Assembly: GCA_947479645.1 (NCBI GenBank)
Contig: CANKAJ010000032.1
Span: forward strand, 1 to 41,113
Reading direction: 5' to 3'
Length of the DNA stretch: 41,113 bases
Source: Betaproteobacteria bacterium
GTDB taxonomy: Bacteria; Pseudomonadota; Gammaproteobacteria; Burkholderiales; SG8-39
Every line of letters starts with the position of its first letter. Position 1 is the stretch's first letter. Below, piece by piece: positions 17,217 to 28,389 of this stretch. The notes beneath the pieces are model-generated. The model saw only the letters and a list, made by a program, of their open reading frames with translations, was not told the origin of the DNA and made no database searches. The position numbers and the translations under genes were made by a program.

Positions 17217-17804
17217 CTAGAGAGTTCCCTTCGTTGAAGGGATCACACCGGAAGCCCTTGAATCCAATTCCACGGCCATCCGTAGCGCGCGCGCAAATGC
17301 CTTGAAAATTGTCTCGCACTGATGATGTGCATTTTCGCCACGAAGATTGTCCACATGCAAGGTAACTTGCGCGTGGTTTGCGAAGCCTTGAAAAAATTCG
17401 TATGCCAAATCCACATCGAACTCGCCAATTAATGGTCGCGTGAATTTGACATTGAAATGCAGTCCGGGTCGGCCTGAAAAGTCGATTACGACCCGCGACA
17501 ACGCTTCATCAAGTGGCACATAGGAATGCCCATAACGCCGAATTCCCGCTTTATCTCCAATTGCCTCGGCTACTGCCTGTCCCAATGTGATGCCAATATC
17601 CTCTACGGTATGGTGACCATCAATGTGAAGGTCACCCTTGGCATCGACATCCACATCGACCAATCCGTGTCTCGCCACTTGGTCAAGCATGTGTTCAAGA
17701 AATGGCACGCCGGTTGCAAGCTTTGCCTTACCAGTACCGTCAAGATTGATCGAGACACGAATTTGTGTCTCGGCAGTAATCCGCTTTATTGTTGCTGTGC
17801 GCAT
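17217..17804 (-). CDS. hisB: Imidazoleglycerol-phosphate dehydratase
   Basis: The monofunctional enzyme (195 residues) without the histidinol-phosphatase domain of enteric HisB. Two metal-binding repeats are clear: [11 protein letters not shown] (about 62-72) and [16 protein letters not shown] near the end, along with [13 protein letters not shown]. Histidinol phosphatase must be encoded elsewhere. It is 77 bases downstream of hisC. Confidence 0.97.
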   Translation of the reverse strand: MRTATIKRITAETQIRVSINLDGTGKAKLATGVPFLEHMLDQVARHGLVDVDVDAKGDLHIDGHHTVEDIGITLGQAVAEAIGDKAGIRRYGHSYVPLDEALSRVVIDFSGRPGLHFNVKFTRPLIGEFDVDLAYEFFQGFANHAQVTLHVDNLRGENAHHQCETIFKAFARALRMAVELDSRASGVIPSTKGTL

Positions 17805-17881
17805 AAGATTGGATTCATGTTGTTCTTGACCAGTACGAAGTGCAGGAAATAGCTCTTTCCACTCTTGCTTTCAGCGTTACC

Positions 17882-18991
17882 TTAGCGTACACGATCCGCT
17901 GCCTCAACGCCATGATTGGAGGCGCCCAGAATCGTCCGGAGCGCAGAAATCAATAAGTCATTTTCCACAGTTGTACCAATTGTAAACCGCAAACAATTAT
18001 CAAGAAGAGGATGTGAACCGTGGAGATTCTTGATCAGGATATTGTGCTGCCGCAGCGCTTCAAATACTTGGGATGCGTCCGGCACACGTGCAAGTATGAA
18101 ATTGGCCACACTCGGAAACGGAGTTATCCCGCTGATGCTTTTAAGCACCATTACAAGCTTTTCGCGTTCTGCACAAATATCAGCAGCCTGCCGCTCAATC
18201 ACACTGTTGTGCGCCAGAACTTTTTCAGCTACGAGTTGAGTAAGCACGCCCACATTATAGGGGGAACGTACTTTATTGAACTCTTCGATCCAACCGGACA
18301 GGCCCGCCGCATATCCCAGACGCAAGCCAGCCAAACCGATTTTTGATACTGTGCGAAGAGCGATCATATTCGGAAAATCACTTAGCCGGCTCATAAAAGT
18401 AGCGCCAGCAAAAGCCTGATAAGCCTCATCTAAAACCACCAGACCAGGCGCTTCGACCAAAACCTGGCTTATCGACTTTTCTGAGAAAAGATTTCCACTC
18501 GGATTGTTCGGGTAAGAAATAAATACAACCGCAGGATTATGTTCCCGCATTGCGGCCAGAAAACGATCAAGATCGAGTGAAAAGTCTGATGCCAAGGGCA
18601 CGCCCACGAACTTAAGGCCGGCAATCAGAGCATATTGACGGTACATCACGAACGTCGGGGTTGGAGCCATTATCACAGCCCCCGGCCGGGCACACGCCTG
18701 AATGATGATCTGGATAATCTCGTCAGACCCATTCCCTAGCAGAATGTCAGCCCCCGTGGGGATCACCATGGTCTGCCGCAATCGATCCTTTAAATTCGAC
18801 GCAACCGAATCAGGGTAGCGGTTGATTTCACTTGTTGCCACCAAGGAGGCAATCTCCTGCCGCAATGGCTCTGGCAAAGAGTATGGATTCTCCATCGCAT
18901 CCAACTTCACCATGCCTGCTGAAGACTGCACTGCATAGGCAGACATCGCCTGGATATCCTCGCGAATGATCTGTGAGGGACTGGCGGTCAT
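17882..18991 (-). CDS. hisC: Histidinol-phosphate aminotransferase
   Basis: A fold-type I PLP aminotransferase, 369 residues, converting imidazole acetol phosphate to histidinol phosphate. Visible are [27 protein letters not shown] with the PLP aspartate, the PLP lysine in [17 protein letters not shown] and the C-terminal arginine in RFTIGT. ATG overlaps the hisD stop by four bases (ATGA), so hisD and hisC are translationally coupled. Confidence 0.96.
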   Translation of the reverse strand: MTASPSQIIREDIQAMSAYAVQSSAGMVKLDAMENPYSLPEPLRQEIASLVATSEINRYPDSVASNLKDRLRQTMVIPTGADILLGNGSDEIIQIIIQACARPGAVIMAPTPTFVMYRQYALIAGLKFVGVPLASDFSLDLDRFLAAMREHNPAVVFISYPNNPSGNLFSEKSISQVLVEAPGLVVLDEAYQAFAGATFMSRLSDFPNMIALRTVSKIGLAGLRLGYAAGLSGWIEEFNKVRSPYNVGVLTQLVAEKVLAHNSVIERQAADICAEREKLVMVLKSISGITPFPSVANFILARVPDASQVFEALRQHNILIKNLHGSHPLLDNCLRFTIGTTVENDLLISALRTILGASNHGVEAADRVR

Positions 18992-20307
18992 TTGTTGTCA
19001 CTTATCCGGTATAGGGCCGACATCGCGTGAGCTTGCAAACCCTCGCCCAGGGCCAGTGATGCAGCGATGCGGCCCAAGCTCTGCGCTCCCAAGGGAGACA
19101 CGCCAATGATGCTGGTTCGCTTTTGAAAATCGTAAACCCCCAGAGGCGACGAGAACCGCGCTGTTCGTGAAGTCGGCAATACATGATTGGGGCCCGCACA
19201 ATAGTCCCCTATGGACTCTGAGGTATAACGGCCCAGAAAAATCGCACCAGCGTGCTGAATAAGATCAAGCCACTTCTCGGGATCCGCAACCGAAAGTTCC
19301 AGATGCTCAGGAGCAATTCGATTAGCAACTGCGCACGCCTCTTCGAGATCGCGCACCTCGATCAATGCACCACGATCGAGAATGGATGCGAGTATCACAG
19401 CCTTCCTCGGCATATCTACGATAAGGCGCTCGATACTGGCTTGAACACGATCAAGAAACCCACTGTCAGGTGACAATAAGATGGACTGTGCCAATTCGTC
19501 ATGCTCGGCCTGCGAAAACAGATCCATTGCAATCCAGTCCGGATCGGTTTGACCATCGCAGATCACCAGAATTTCAGACGGACCTGCAATCATATCTATC
19601 CCGACCGTCCCAAATACCCGGCGCTTGGCTGCCGCTACATACGCGTTCCCCGGCCCTACTATCTTATCCACCTGAGGAATAGTTTTGGTGCCATATGCAA
19701 GCGCCGCAACAGCCTGAGCCCCACCGATAGTAAATACGCGATCAACACCTGCGATAGCAGCTGCCGCTAATACAAGCGAATTGCGCTCCCCCCGGGGAGT
19801 AGGCACCACCATAATAATCTCAGGCACGCCCGCAACCTTTGCAGGAATTGCATTCATCAGTACCGAAGATGGATAAGCCGCTTTGCCTCCAGGCACATAC
19901 AGCCCCACGCGCGAAAGCGCGGTGACTCTCTGACCGAGCACCGTTCCATCCGCTTCTGAATACTGCCAGCTATGTGCTTTCTGGTGCCCATGAAAGGATT
20001 GTATTCGCTCTGCTGCCTGCTCAAGAGCGCTGCGCATATCAACACTCAGACTGTAAAGCGCATCCTTAAGCAAGGCCGGCCGCAACTCAAGCTCACCTAA
20101 AGAATCCGCCAATACACCATCGAAGCGACTGGTATATTCGAGCACAGCAGCATCACCACGCGCACGAACATTGAGAATAATGTCATCAACAATGAGCTCA
20201 ACATCTTCATTCAAAGGGGAATCGACCTTTGTCAACTCCCTTAATTCGGCATCAAAACCCTGATCCCTTGTTGATAGCCGGCGAATAGTGACTTGAGCTT
20301 CAGACAC
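18988..20307 (-). CDS. hisD: Histidinol dehydrogenase
   Basis: Catalyses the last two oxidations from histidinol to histidine with NAD and zinc. Motifs include [43 protein letters not shown] and the metal/catalytic [17 protein letters not shown] and GPNHVLPT segments. I use GTG 20307 (438 residues; N-terminus [15 protein letters not shown]), overlapping hisG by eight bases, since the family begins just before IRRLST. An upstream GTG at 20358 would add 17 residues that read inside hisG. Confidence 0.95.
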   Translation of the reverse strand: MSEAQVTIRRLSTRDQGFDAELRELTKVDSPLNEDVELIVDDIILNVRARGDAAVLEYTSRFDGVLADSLGELELRPALLKDALYSLSVDMRSALEQAAERIQSFHGHQKAHSWQYSEADGTVLGQRVTALSRVGLYVPGGKAAYPSSVLMNAIPAKVAGVPEIIMVVPTPRGERNSLVLAAAAIAGVDRVFTIGGAQAVAALAYGTKTIPQVDKIVGPGNAYVAAAKRRVFGTVGIDMIAGPSEILVICDGQTDPDWIAMDLFSQAEHDELAQSILLSPDSGFLDRVQASIERLIVDMPRKAVILASILDRGALIEVRDLEEACAVANRIAPEHLELSVADPEKWLDLIQHAGAIFLGRYTSESIGDYCAGPNHVLPTSRTARFSSPLGVYDFQKRTSIIGVSPLGAQSLGRIAASLALGEGLQAHAMSALYRISDNK

Positions 20308-20944
20308 GATTGGCCACTGCGTGAGAAAAAGCTTCGAGGAGAGGTTGAACAGCCGCACGCTTTAGCTTAAGTGCCGCCTGGTTCACGATCAATCGAGCGC
20401 TAATTGGCAGGATTTCCTCAACTGCTCGTAAATTATTGGCTTGTAAGGTTTTCCCGGTTGAAACAAGATCGACTATGGCATCTGCTAGCCCAACCAACGG
20501 CGCCAGTTCCATCGACCCATAGAGCTTAATGAGGTCGACATGAACACCCTTTACCGCAAAATGCTCTCGCGCAATCTGTATATATTTTGTCGCAATCCGC
20601 AAGCGCGCACCTTGTTTTACGGCATTGGCATAGTCAAATCCCTCTTTCACCGCAACCATCATGCGGCATGAAGCAATTCCAAGATCGATTGGCTGATACA
20701 GTCCGGTCCCGCCATGTTCCAAAAGCGTATCTTTGCCAGTGATTCCCAGTTCTGCAGCACCATATTGGACATAGGTTGGCGTATCAGAAGCACGCACTAT
20801 AATCAGACGTACATCGCTGCGATTGGTATCGATTATCAGCTTGCGTGAGGTCTCAGGATCTTCGAGTGGCGTTATCCCTGCTGCAGCCAGCAGCGGTAAC
20901 GTCTCCTCAAATATCCGGCCCTTTGAGAGCGCGATGGTAATCAT
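20300..20944 (-). CDS. hisG: ATP phosphoribosyltransferase, short form
   Basis: First committed enzyme of histidine synthesis (ATP + PRPP to PR-ATP). At 214 residues it is the short form, which lacks the regulatory C-terminal domain and needs the HisZ subunit; hisZ is not in this window. Motifs are [27 protein letters not shown] and the PRPP-binding loop [14 protein letters not shown]. It is the first his gene, preceded by 114 bases after murA that contain no clear terminator. Confidence 0.96.
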   Translation of the reverse strand: MITIALSKGRIFEETLPLLAAAGITPLEDPETSRKLIIDTNRSDVRLIIVRASDTPTYVQYGAAELGITGKDTLLEHGGTGLYQPIDLGIASCRMMVAVKEGFDYANAVKQGARLRIATKYIQIAREHFAVKGVHVDLIKLYGSMELAPLVGLADAIVDLVSTGKTLQANNLRAVEEILPISARLIVNQAALKLKRAAVQPLLEAFSHAVANRV

Positions 20945-21058
20945 AATCAGATACCAAGTGGAAAGAACGTGATTCTAGCGTTAAGCACCTGATGCCGCGA
21001 GAAAAACAAGGGGTTGAGAGAGTTTTCTGATTAGAAAAACTATTGCCGGGATCAGAGA

Positions 21059-22547
<1,489 letters not shown>

Positions 22548-22584
22548 TTATCTAATACTCTTAGTATTGAATTGGGAAGAAATC

Positions 22585-23340
22585 TCAATGCCTTAACTTG
22601 TAACCTCTTACAACCAGTGTTAGCGCAAGGGCTGCAATAGAAGTGAAACAACCCACTACCACTGTAAGACTGAACCAAGGAGAAACATCTGAAACCCCGA
22701 AAAAGCCATGGCGAAACCCATCAATCATGTAAAACACAGGATTGAAATGGGACAAGCTCTGCCAGAATACAGGTAGGGAATGAATGGAATAGAACACACC
22801 TGATAGAAACGTAAGCGGCATGATCACAAAGTTCTGGAAGGCTGCCACCTGGTCAATTTTGTCCGCTATTATCGCTGCAACCAAACCAAATGTACCTAAC
22901 ACTGCACTGCCAGAAACCGCAAATGCTATTACCCATATTGGTTCACGCAACTCGAGTTCCACAAATGGCAACGTAACAATCAACACGCCCGTTCCCACCA
23001 CACACCCTCGAACAACTGCTGCCAGAACATATGCACTAAAAAACTCCCAGTGAGATAGCGGTGGCAACAGGATGAACACTACATTACCGGTCATCTTTGA
23101 CTGAATCAGTGAAGATGAAGTATTGGCAAAGGCGTTCTGCAGTACCGACATCATGACCAGCCCGGGCGCCAGAAAAGCGGCATACGAAATCCCGGAATAA
23201 ACCTCTACGTGCCTTCCAAGTGCCTGGGAAAATATCATCAGGTATAGCAGGGACGTCAATACGGGTGCAGCAACAGTCTGAAAGCCAACCTTCCAGAATC
23301 GCATTACTTCCTTGTAGAAAAGAGTAGGGAACCCGGTCAC
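22585..23340 (-). CDS. ABC-2 type exporter permease (YadH-like)
   Basis: A 251-residue integral membrane protein with six predicted helices, of the ABC-2 permease family. FYKEVMRFWKVGFQTVAAPV at the N-terminus and GVFYSIHSLPVFWQSLSHFNP in the second half are the recognisable blocks. It starts just after the ATPase gene stop (two bases), so the two form one transporter, probably a homodimer of each. The substrate is not known; the position beside the Mla genes is conserved. Confidence 0.9.
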   Translation of the reverse strand: MTGFPTLFYKEVMRFWKVGFQTVAAPVLTSLLYLMIFSQALGRHVEVYSGISYAAFLAPGLVMMSVLQNAFANTSSSLIQSKMTGNVVFILLPPLSHWEFFSAYVLAAVVRGCVVGTGVLIVTLPFVELELREPIWVIAFAVSGSAVLGTFGLVAAIIADKIDQVAAFQNFVIMPLTFLSGVFYSIHSLPVFWQSLSHFNPVFYMIDGFRHGFFGVSDVSPWFSLTVVVGCFTSIAALALTLVVRGYKLRH

Positions 23341-23342
23341 AA

Positions 23343-24260
23343 TCAGTATTCCTGTGGCCTGTGTTGATCTCGATTCATGATCTCGACGAATACATCCTCA
23401 AGATCCGGTTGTAGCAATTCAAGTTCCAGTATGTCGCAACCTCCATTGCGTAGGGCAGCTAGAATCGGCTCGACTTCATTGTAATCATGAAGAGGAATTG
23501 TGTAGCCGCCATCACGCTCCACCCAATCCGAGCGTGAAAGCATGGCAGGAAGCACGCCTTGCAAACGAACTCTCAACTGCATGTTGTGCAAGCTGCCGAC
23601 AAGATTGGCTGTTGTATCCAACGCGACGACTCGCCCGGACTTCAGCATCGCAATTCGTCCGCAAAGCGTTTCTGCTTCCTCCAGATAATGCGTCGTCAGC
23701 ACTATGGTATGGCCGTCACCATTCAAACGCCTGATAAAATCCCACAATCCTCGGCGTAACTCAACATCAACTCCTGCCGTGGGTTCATCAAGAACAATTA
23801 CAGGTGGCTTGTGCATGAGTGCCTGCGCCACAAGCACGCGACGTTTCATTCCGCCAGAGAGCGAGCGCATATTCGCATCAGCCTTGCTCGTAAGGTCAAG
23901 GTGATGCATTACCTCCTCGATCCAGACATCATTACGTCGCAATCCAAAATACCCTGACTGTATCCTGAGTGCTTCGCGAACCGTAAAAAAAGGATCGAAT
24001 ACCAGTTCCTGGGGTACCACTCCCAAGGCACGCCTTGCCTGGCGATAATCCGAGCGCACGTCATGACCCATGATACGTGCTGTGCCGCTATCAGATCTTG
24101 CCAGTCCGGCGAGAATACTGATCAGCGTCGTTTTCCCCGCGCCGTTGGGTCCTAATAGTCCGAAAAACTCACCCTGCGCGATATCCAGATCAACCCCGGT
24201 CAGCGCTCGTATCGCTCCAAATTTCTTGTGGATGCCTTTAATTTCAATTGCGGCCGTCAT
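23343..24260 (-). CDS. ABC-2 type exporter ATP-binding protein (YadG-like)
   Basis: A 305-residue ATPase of the CcmA/YadG group. It has Walker A GPNGAGKTT (about 36-44), Q-loop VVPQELVFDP, signature LSGGMKRR, Walker B VIVLDEPTAGVD and the switch LTTHYLEEAE, followed by a C-terminal domain of about 80 residues. It is the partner of the YadH-like permease and lies 67 bases downstream of mlaB. Confidence 0.93.
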   Translation of the reverse strand: MTAAIEIKGIHKKFGAIRALTGVDLDIAQGEFFGLLGPNGAGKTTLISILAGLARSDSGTARIMGHDVRSDYRQARRALGVVPQELVFDPFFTVREALRIQSGYFGLRRNDVWIEEVMHHLDLTSKADANMRSLSGGMKRRVLVAQALMHKPPVIVLDEPTAGVDVELRRGLWDFIRRLNGDGHTIVLTTHYLEEAETLCGRIAMLKSGRVVALDTTANLVGSLHNMQLRVRLQGVLPAMLSRSDWVERDGGYTIPLHDYNEVEPILAALRNGGCDILELELLQPDLEDVFVEIMNRDQHRPQEY

Positions 24261-24327
24261 GCTATTGGCGTCAATCGAAGTGAGGACAAACTATGGTAAC
24301 TAATACGCGGACTCACGCAACAAAATA

Positions 24328-24615
24328 TCACGCAGATTCTGGCTGCAGCAACTTGGCAACGCCATAGAGCTTGGCGAGATTACTCAGGGCCACGGGCACG
24401 TTCAGCAACACTAGCGGAACGTTGTGCTTAGCCGCTTGACGCTGCCACTCAAGCACCAGTGCCACTGCGGCTGAATCCACGTCTGTGACACGGGAGAAAT
24501 CAATATTACCGACTCCCTGCTTGAGTTGAGTCTCAATTGCCCCTAAAAAAACGGGAACCGACTCAATAGTCAGCGCGCCCTCAGGTTTGAATGCATTCGA
24601 TTCATTTGGCATCAC
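24328..24615 (-). CDS. mlaB: STAS-domain protein MlaB
   Basis: A 95-residue STAS protein, the small cytoplasmic subunit that stabilises the MlaFE ATPase/permease. The segment NIDFSRVTDVDSAAVALVLEWQRQA is the typical STAS core with the conserved DS/T helix start. ATG overlaps the mlaC stop by four bases. It is last in the order F-E-D-A-C-B. Confidence 0.92.
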   Translation of the reverse strand: MMPNESNAFKPEGALTIESVPVFLGAIETQLKQGVGNIDFSRVTDVDSAAVALVLEWQRQAAKHNVPLVLLNVPVALSNLAKLYGVAKLLQPESA

Positions 24616-25226
24616 GATGCCTTGGCACGCACTTCATTCTGTCGATTCTTGGCTGCGAGTGTCTTTATAAGCCCATCAATACCAGCTTCACGAATCTGGG
24701 TGGTGAAGGTATCCTGATACGTTGTAATCAGGCTTACGCCACCAACCTTAACATCGAAAACTTTCCACCCGGACGCAGTCTTCTCCATGTCATAGTCTAT
24801 TGTGACGGCCTGAGCCCCCCTTTGCTTGACCTCGGATCTAACAGTTGTTTCAGAATCTTCGGGGCGTGCTCGAAGCGGCTTGAAATCGATCACTTGGTCA
24901 CGGTAGTTTGACAATGCCGTTGAATACGTACGCACAAGCAACGTCTTGAATTCTTGTGTAAGAGCCCTCTGCTGATCCGGAGATGCCTTGCGCCAGTTAA
25001 CTGCTACGGCATACTGAGTCATGCGCACAAAATCAAAATGGGGAAGAATCTTTGCCTCAACCAAATCTGCAATCTTCTTCGCATTGCCGGATTGAATTTC
25101 TCGATCCTGCTTGATGACAGCAATTACTTCCTGAGTTATCGATTTAACAAGTGCGTCCGGGGACATTTCTTGAGCATAGCTCTGCGAAAAACATAGGAAA
25201 AATAATATAGAGAAAAGTAATTTCAT
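24612..25226 (-). CDS. mlaC: Periplasmic phospholipid-binding protein MlaC
   Basis: Carries phospholipids between outer-membrane MlaA and inner-membrane MlaD. From ATG 25226 it is 204 residues with a Sec signal peptide (MKLLFSILFFLCFSQSYAQ). The body has the family features KILPHFDFVRMTQYAV, LLVRTYSTALSNY and DYDMEKTASGWKVFDVKVGGVSLITTY in separate blocks. A TTG at 25241 would add five residues; ATG gives the better signal start. It begins about 17 bases after mlaA. Confidence 0.95.
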   Translation of the reverse strand: MKLLFSILFFLCFSQSYAQEMSPDALVKSITQEVIAVIKQDREIQSGNAKKIADLVEAKILPHFDFVRMTQYAVAVNWRKASPDQQRALTQEFKTLLVRTYSTALSNYRDQVIDFKPLRARPEDSETTVRSEVKQRGAQAVTIDYDMEKTASGWKVFDVKVGGVSLITTYQDTFTTQIREAGIDGLIKTLAAKNRQNEVRAKAS

Positions 25227-25242
25227 ACGATAGACACGCAAA

Positions 25243-26115
25243 TTAGTGGGTCACCGCGATAACTGCCGAAGAAGCTGTTGACACCCCCTTCTCAGGCAGC
25301 ACTGATACATCAATGACTGCCCCTCGCCCACTCGATGCAGTTCCAGAGGCTGTTTGCTCCACCCCGTCAGATAACCGCATATCCAATTCGGCGCTCTTAC
25401 TCTTCGGAAGAGTACCGTCATAAATTAGACTTTCCCGGCGCTGTAAATATGCATCTCGAATAAAACTATAATTATCGAGCGCTGCCTCATCGACAATACG
25501 CGATGTATCTAGCAAGTTGGCACGCACATCAATCACCCGGGTAAAGAAGAGGGTATTCCGTGTCGGCACATGATCCGCTTGGACAACAAAATCAGCCTTT
25601 GTATCCACCAAACGATGACTGAGTGCATCCCGGACGGTACTTGGGCCAATAAATGGAAGCATCAAGTATGGTCCGCTACCGACTCCCCAGCGACCCAATG
25701 TTTGCCCAAAATCTTCATTGTGCTTTTCCAGCCCAAAATCACTCGCAATATCGATTAGCCCGAACAGACCTAATGTTGAATTAATCGCAAATCGTCCAAA
25801 ATCATCTGAAGCTTCCAGTGGTTTTCCTTGCAGCACGTTGTTAACAAAGATCCAGATATCATTAAGATTGGAGAAAAAGTTACTCACGCCCAAGCGTACA
25901 AGTGCAGGTACGGCACTGCGATAGGTTTCAGCGATTGGCTTGGCAATCACCCGGTCAAAACCATCATTGAATCCGTAAATTGCCCGGTTTACGGGCTCCA
26001 AGGGATCTCGCGAATTTCCTGACGTGGCGCATCCCGCTAAAAGCGCAATAAAAAACAGCAATGCGGCAAACTGCGCTGCCCACCGGATCCCACTTCCCTT
26101 CGACTCACTCATCAT
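25243..26115 (-). CDS. mlaA: Outer-membrane lipoprotein MlaA (VacJ)
   Basis: Removes mislocalised phospholipids from the outer leaflet. A lipoprotein signal ends at LLAGC. The core has DPLEPVNRAIYGFNDGFD, FFSNLNDIW..NNVLQGK, GLFGLIDIASDFGLEKHNEDFGQTLGRWG and GPYLMLPFIGPSTVRD, all diagnostic. A C-terminal tail of about 60 residues after the core is Ser/Ala rich and unlike the short family end. The start is uncertain: ATG-ATG at 26115/26112 or ATG 26127; a further upstream start would overlap mlaD. In enteric bacteria mlaA is unlinked, here it is inside the operon. Confidence 0.94.
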   Translation of the reverse strand: MMSESKGSGIRWAAQFAALLFFIALLAGCATSGNSRDPLEPVNRAIYGFNDGFDRVIAKPIAETYRSAVPALVRLGVSNFFSNLNDIWIFVNNVLQGKPLEASDDFGRFAINSTLGLFGLIDIASDFGLEKHNEDFGQTLGRWGVGSGPYLMLPFIGPSTVRDALSHRLVDTKADFVVQADHVPTRNTLFFTRVIDVRANLLDTSRIVDEAALDNYSFIRDAYLQRRESLIYDGTLPKSKSAELDMRLSDGVEQTASGTASSGRGAVIDVSVLPEKGVSTASSAVIAVTH

Positions 26116-26137
26116 ACGTACCCGCATGTCATTGTTA

Positions 26138-26620
26138 TTACTTCTTGTTATCCGAACTTGTACCATCGGCAGCCTTACTATACAGGAACTGGCTGATCAG
26201 GTTTTCCAAAACGACGGCAGACTGTGTGATTTTCAACGTATCACCACTTTTCAAGTTGACTGAGTCTCCCCCAGGCGCCAGTCCGACATACTGGTCACCT
26301 AACAGGCCCGAAGTCAGTATCTTGGCAGAGGAGTCCTTGGGAAACTGGTAGCGACTGTCCACAGACATGGTCACCAAGGCCTCAAAAGTCCCATTATCGA
26401 AGCGAATATCGGAGACTCGACCCACAACGACACCGGCGCTCTTAACTGCAGCGCGGGTCTTAAGGCCGCCAATGTTGTCAAACTTGCCCTGAATCTGGTA
26501 AGTCTCTGCTGTCGAAAACGATGACAGATTGGCCACCCTCAATGCGAGAAAAAGTAGCGCGCCTAAGCCAATCAGGACAAATACGCCAACCCAAAGATCC
26601 AGTTCTTTACGTGACATCAT
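26138..26620 (-). CDS. mlaD: MCE-domain lipid-transport protein MlaD
   Basis: Inner-membrane-anchored periplasmic MCE protein that forms the hexameric channel over MlaFE. It is 160 residues: one N-terminal helix (WVGVFVLIGLGALLFLALRV), then a single MCE domain (about 38-120: GLKTRAAVKSAGVVVGRV, ILTSGLLGDQYVGLAPGG). GAGGA is eight bases before the first ATG. It starts two bases after mlaE. Confidence 0.96.
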   Translation of the reverse strand: MMSRKELDLWVGVFVLIGLGALLFLALRVANLSSFSTAETYQIQGKFDNIGGLKTRAAVKSAGVVVGRVSDIRFDNGTFEALVTMSVDSRYQFPKDSSAKILTSGLLGDQYVGLAPGGDSVNLKSGDTLKITQSAVVLENLISQFLYSKAADGTSSDNKK

Positions 26621-26622
26621 GG

Positions 26623-27414
26623 TCAGGTTCCTCGAAACATCAAAGCAGTCATTATGAAATCAAGGGCCAGCACCGCAAGCGAGGAGGTCACCACCGTACG
26701 CGTAGTCGCACGGGACACGCCTTCCGCGGTTGGAGGAGCGTCATAGCCTTCGAATACCGCTATCCAGGTTATGGCGATTCCGAAAACAAAACTCTTTAGC
26801 ACTCCATTTAAAACGTCTTCTCGGAGATCAACTGCAGCCTGCATCTGCGCCCAGAAAGAACCTTCATCTACACCAATCATACGCACTCCGACCAGATAAC
26901 CGCCAAAAACTCCCATCGCCGAAAAAAGTGCGGCAAGCAAAGGCATTGAGATGACACCAGCCCAGAATCTTGGGGCGATAACACGTGCAATTGGATCCAC
27001 CGCCATCATTTCCATGGCAGCAAGTTGCTCTGTCGCTTTCATTAATCCGATCTCTGCAGTAATTGCGGAGCCCGCACGACTTGCAAAAAGCAATCCAGCT
27101 ACCACTGGCCCCAATTCACGGATTAAGGAAAGGGAAACAAGTACACCCAATGCTTCAGACGATCCATATCGAACCAGCGTATCGTATCCCTGCAGGCCCA
27201 ATACCATGCCCACAAACAGACCCGAGACCAGGATAATGACCAACGACATCACCCCGGCAAAGTAGATCTCGCGGATTATCAGGTTAAAACGGCGAAAGCT
27301 TGTTCCAGATTGCCTGAGGATAAGCCAGAAAAAACGGCCGGCAAAACCCAAGCGCCATATCGCCCCGGTAACCTGAGCGCCCATGGCACGAAGTATTTCC
27401 GCAATCCGCTCCAT
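26623..27414 (-). CDS. mlaE: Phospholipid ABC transporter permease MlaE
   Basis: A 263-residue MlaE-family permease with five to six membrane helices. Conserved segments: SLVIILVSGLFVGMVLGLQGY, LGPVVAGLLFASRAGSAITAEIG, and MKATEQLAAMEMMAVDP. ATG 27414 overlaps the mlaF stop by one base (TGATG), preferable to the in-frame TTG at 27417. It works with MlaF, MlaD and MlaB. Confidence 0.96.
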   Translation of the reverse strand: MERIAEILRAMGAQVTGAIWRLGFAGRFFWLILRQSGTSFRRFNLIIREIYFAGVMSLVIILVSGLFVGMVLGLQGYDTLVRYGSSEALGVLVSLSLIRELGPVVAGLLFASRAGSAITAEIGLMKATEQLAAMEMMAVDPIARVIAPRFWAGVISMPLLAALFSAMGVFGGYLVGVRMIGVDEGSFWAQMQAAVDLREDVLNGVLKSFVFGIAITWIAVFEGYDAPPTAEGVSRATTRTVVTSSLAVLALDFIMTALMFRGT

Positions 27415-28241
27415 CAAGCCGCTTCCAAAAGCAAGTCCTGCCGGTAGTCCCCCGACGGGTAATGAAACGGAACCGGACCGTCGCCTTCACCGTGAACAAA
27501 TTGATGAACAAAGGCCTCTTTAGATTCACGGATATCGGCAGGCACACCTTCTGCCAACACCATGCCTTCAGACATGAAATAAACGTAATCAACCAATGCC
27601 AGTGCTTCGGTAACATCATGTGTTACAAGAATCGAAGTTGCACCTAGCTCGTCATTTAATCGTCGAATTAATTGCCCGATAACCCCCAGTGACAGAGGAT
27701 CCAGACCGGCAAAAGGCTCGTCATACATCATTAACATGGGATCAAGTGCGATGGATCGCGCAAGCGCAACGCGACGGGCCATACCCCCAGATAGTTCCGA
27801 CGGCATCAGGTTTGCCGCACCACGCAACCCAACGGCCTGCAGTTTCATCAGAGCGAGGTCACGAATCACGGGCTCTGGCAGCGGCGTATGTTCACGCATT
27901 TGGAATGCAACATTGTCGAATACCGACATATCCGTAAATAAAGCACCAAATTGGAAAAGCATTCCCATCTTGCGGCGCATTGCGAACAATTCATCATGAT
28001 TGAGGGAACCCACCGACAATCCACCTACACGTACCTCGCCCTGAGTCGGTCGCAATGAACCGCCGATTAATCTCAACAAGGTCGTTTTACCACAGCCACT
28101 CAAGCCCATTATGGCCACAACCTTGCCACGCGGCACCTTCATGTTGATACCTTTGAGAATAGTGCGCGTGTGATCATAACCAAACTTCACGTTATCAACT
28201 TCAACAACATTGATTACGCTGCTAGAAGAAGTTTCGAGCAC
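27414..28241 (-). CDS. mlaF: Phospholipid ABC transporter ATP-binding protein MlaF
   Basis: ATPase of the Mla system. Walker A is GLSGCGKTT, signature LSGGMARRVALARS, Walker B LMMYDEPFAGLDP and switch VTHDVTEAL. I use GTG 28241 (275 residues; E. coli MlaF is about 270). The frame stays open to 28526, but the extra residues (Arg/Pro rich, no homology I recognise) would overlap the divergent plus-strand gene starting at 28390. The divergent gap 28242-28389 must hold promoters for both directions; TACAAT on the minus strand near 28268 is a possible -10 box. Confidence 0.93.
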   Translation of the reverse strand: MLETSSSSVINVVEVDNVKFGYDHTRTILKGINMKVPRGKVVAIMGLSGCGKTTLLRLIGGSLRPTQGEVRVGGLSVGSLNHDELFAMRRKMGMLFQFGALFTDMSVFDNVAFQMREHTPLPEPVIRDLALMKLQAVGLRGAANLMPSELSGGMARRVALARSIALDPMLMMYDEPFAGLDPLSLGVIGQLIRRLNDELGATSILVTHDVTEALALVDYVYFMSEGMVLAEGVPADIRESKEAFVHQFVHGEGDGPVPFHYPSGDYRQDLLLEAA

Positions 28242-28389
28242 AATCAGTCCAGAGCATAAGGAAAAGCGCGGATTGTAGCCCAGAACTCCCCTAGGAAGTA
28301 GCCCGAACCAAATTGAACTGGAATAAGGATGTGCTCGGGGTAAGCTATCATCATTAGAATTTGGCAAATTTGTCTTTCGGGTCTCAAGA

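Noticed and set aside
20308-20358. Upstream GTG start for hisD
   Set aside because: It would add 17 residues inside hisG that are not part of the HisD family start; GTG 20307 fits better.
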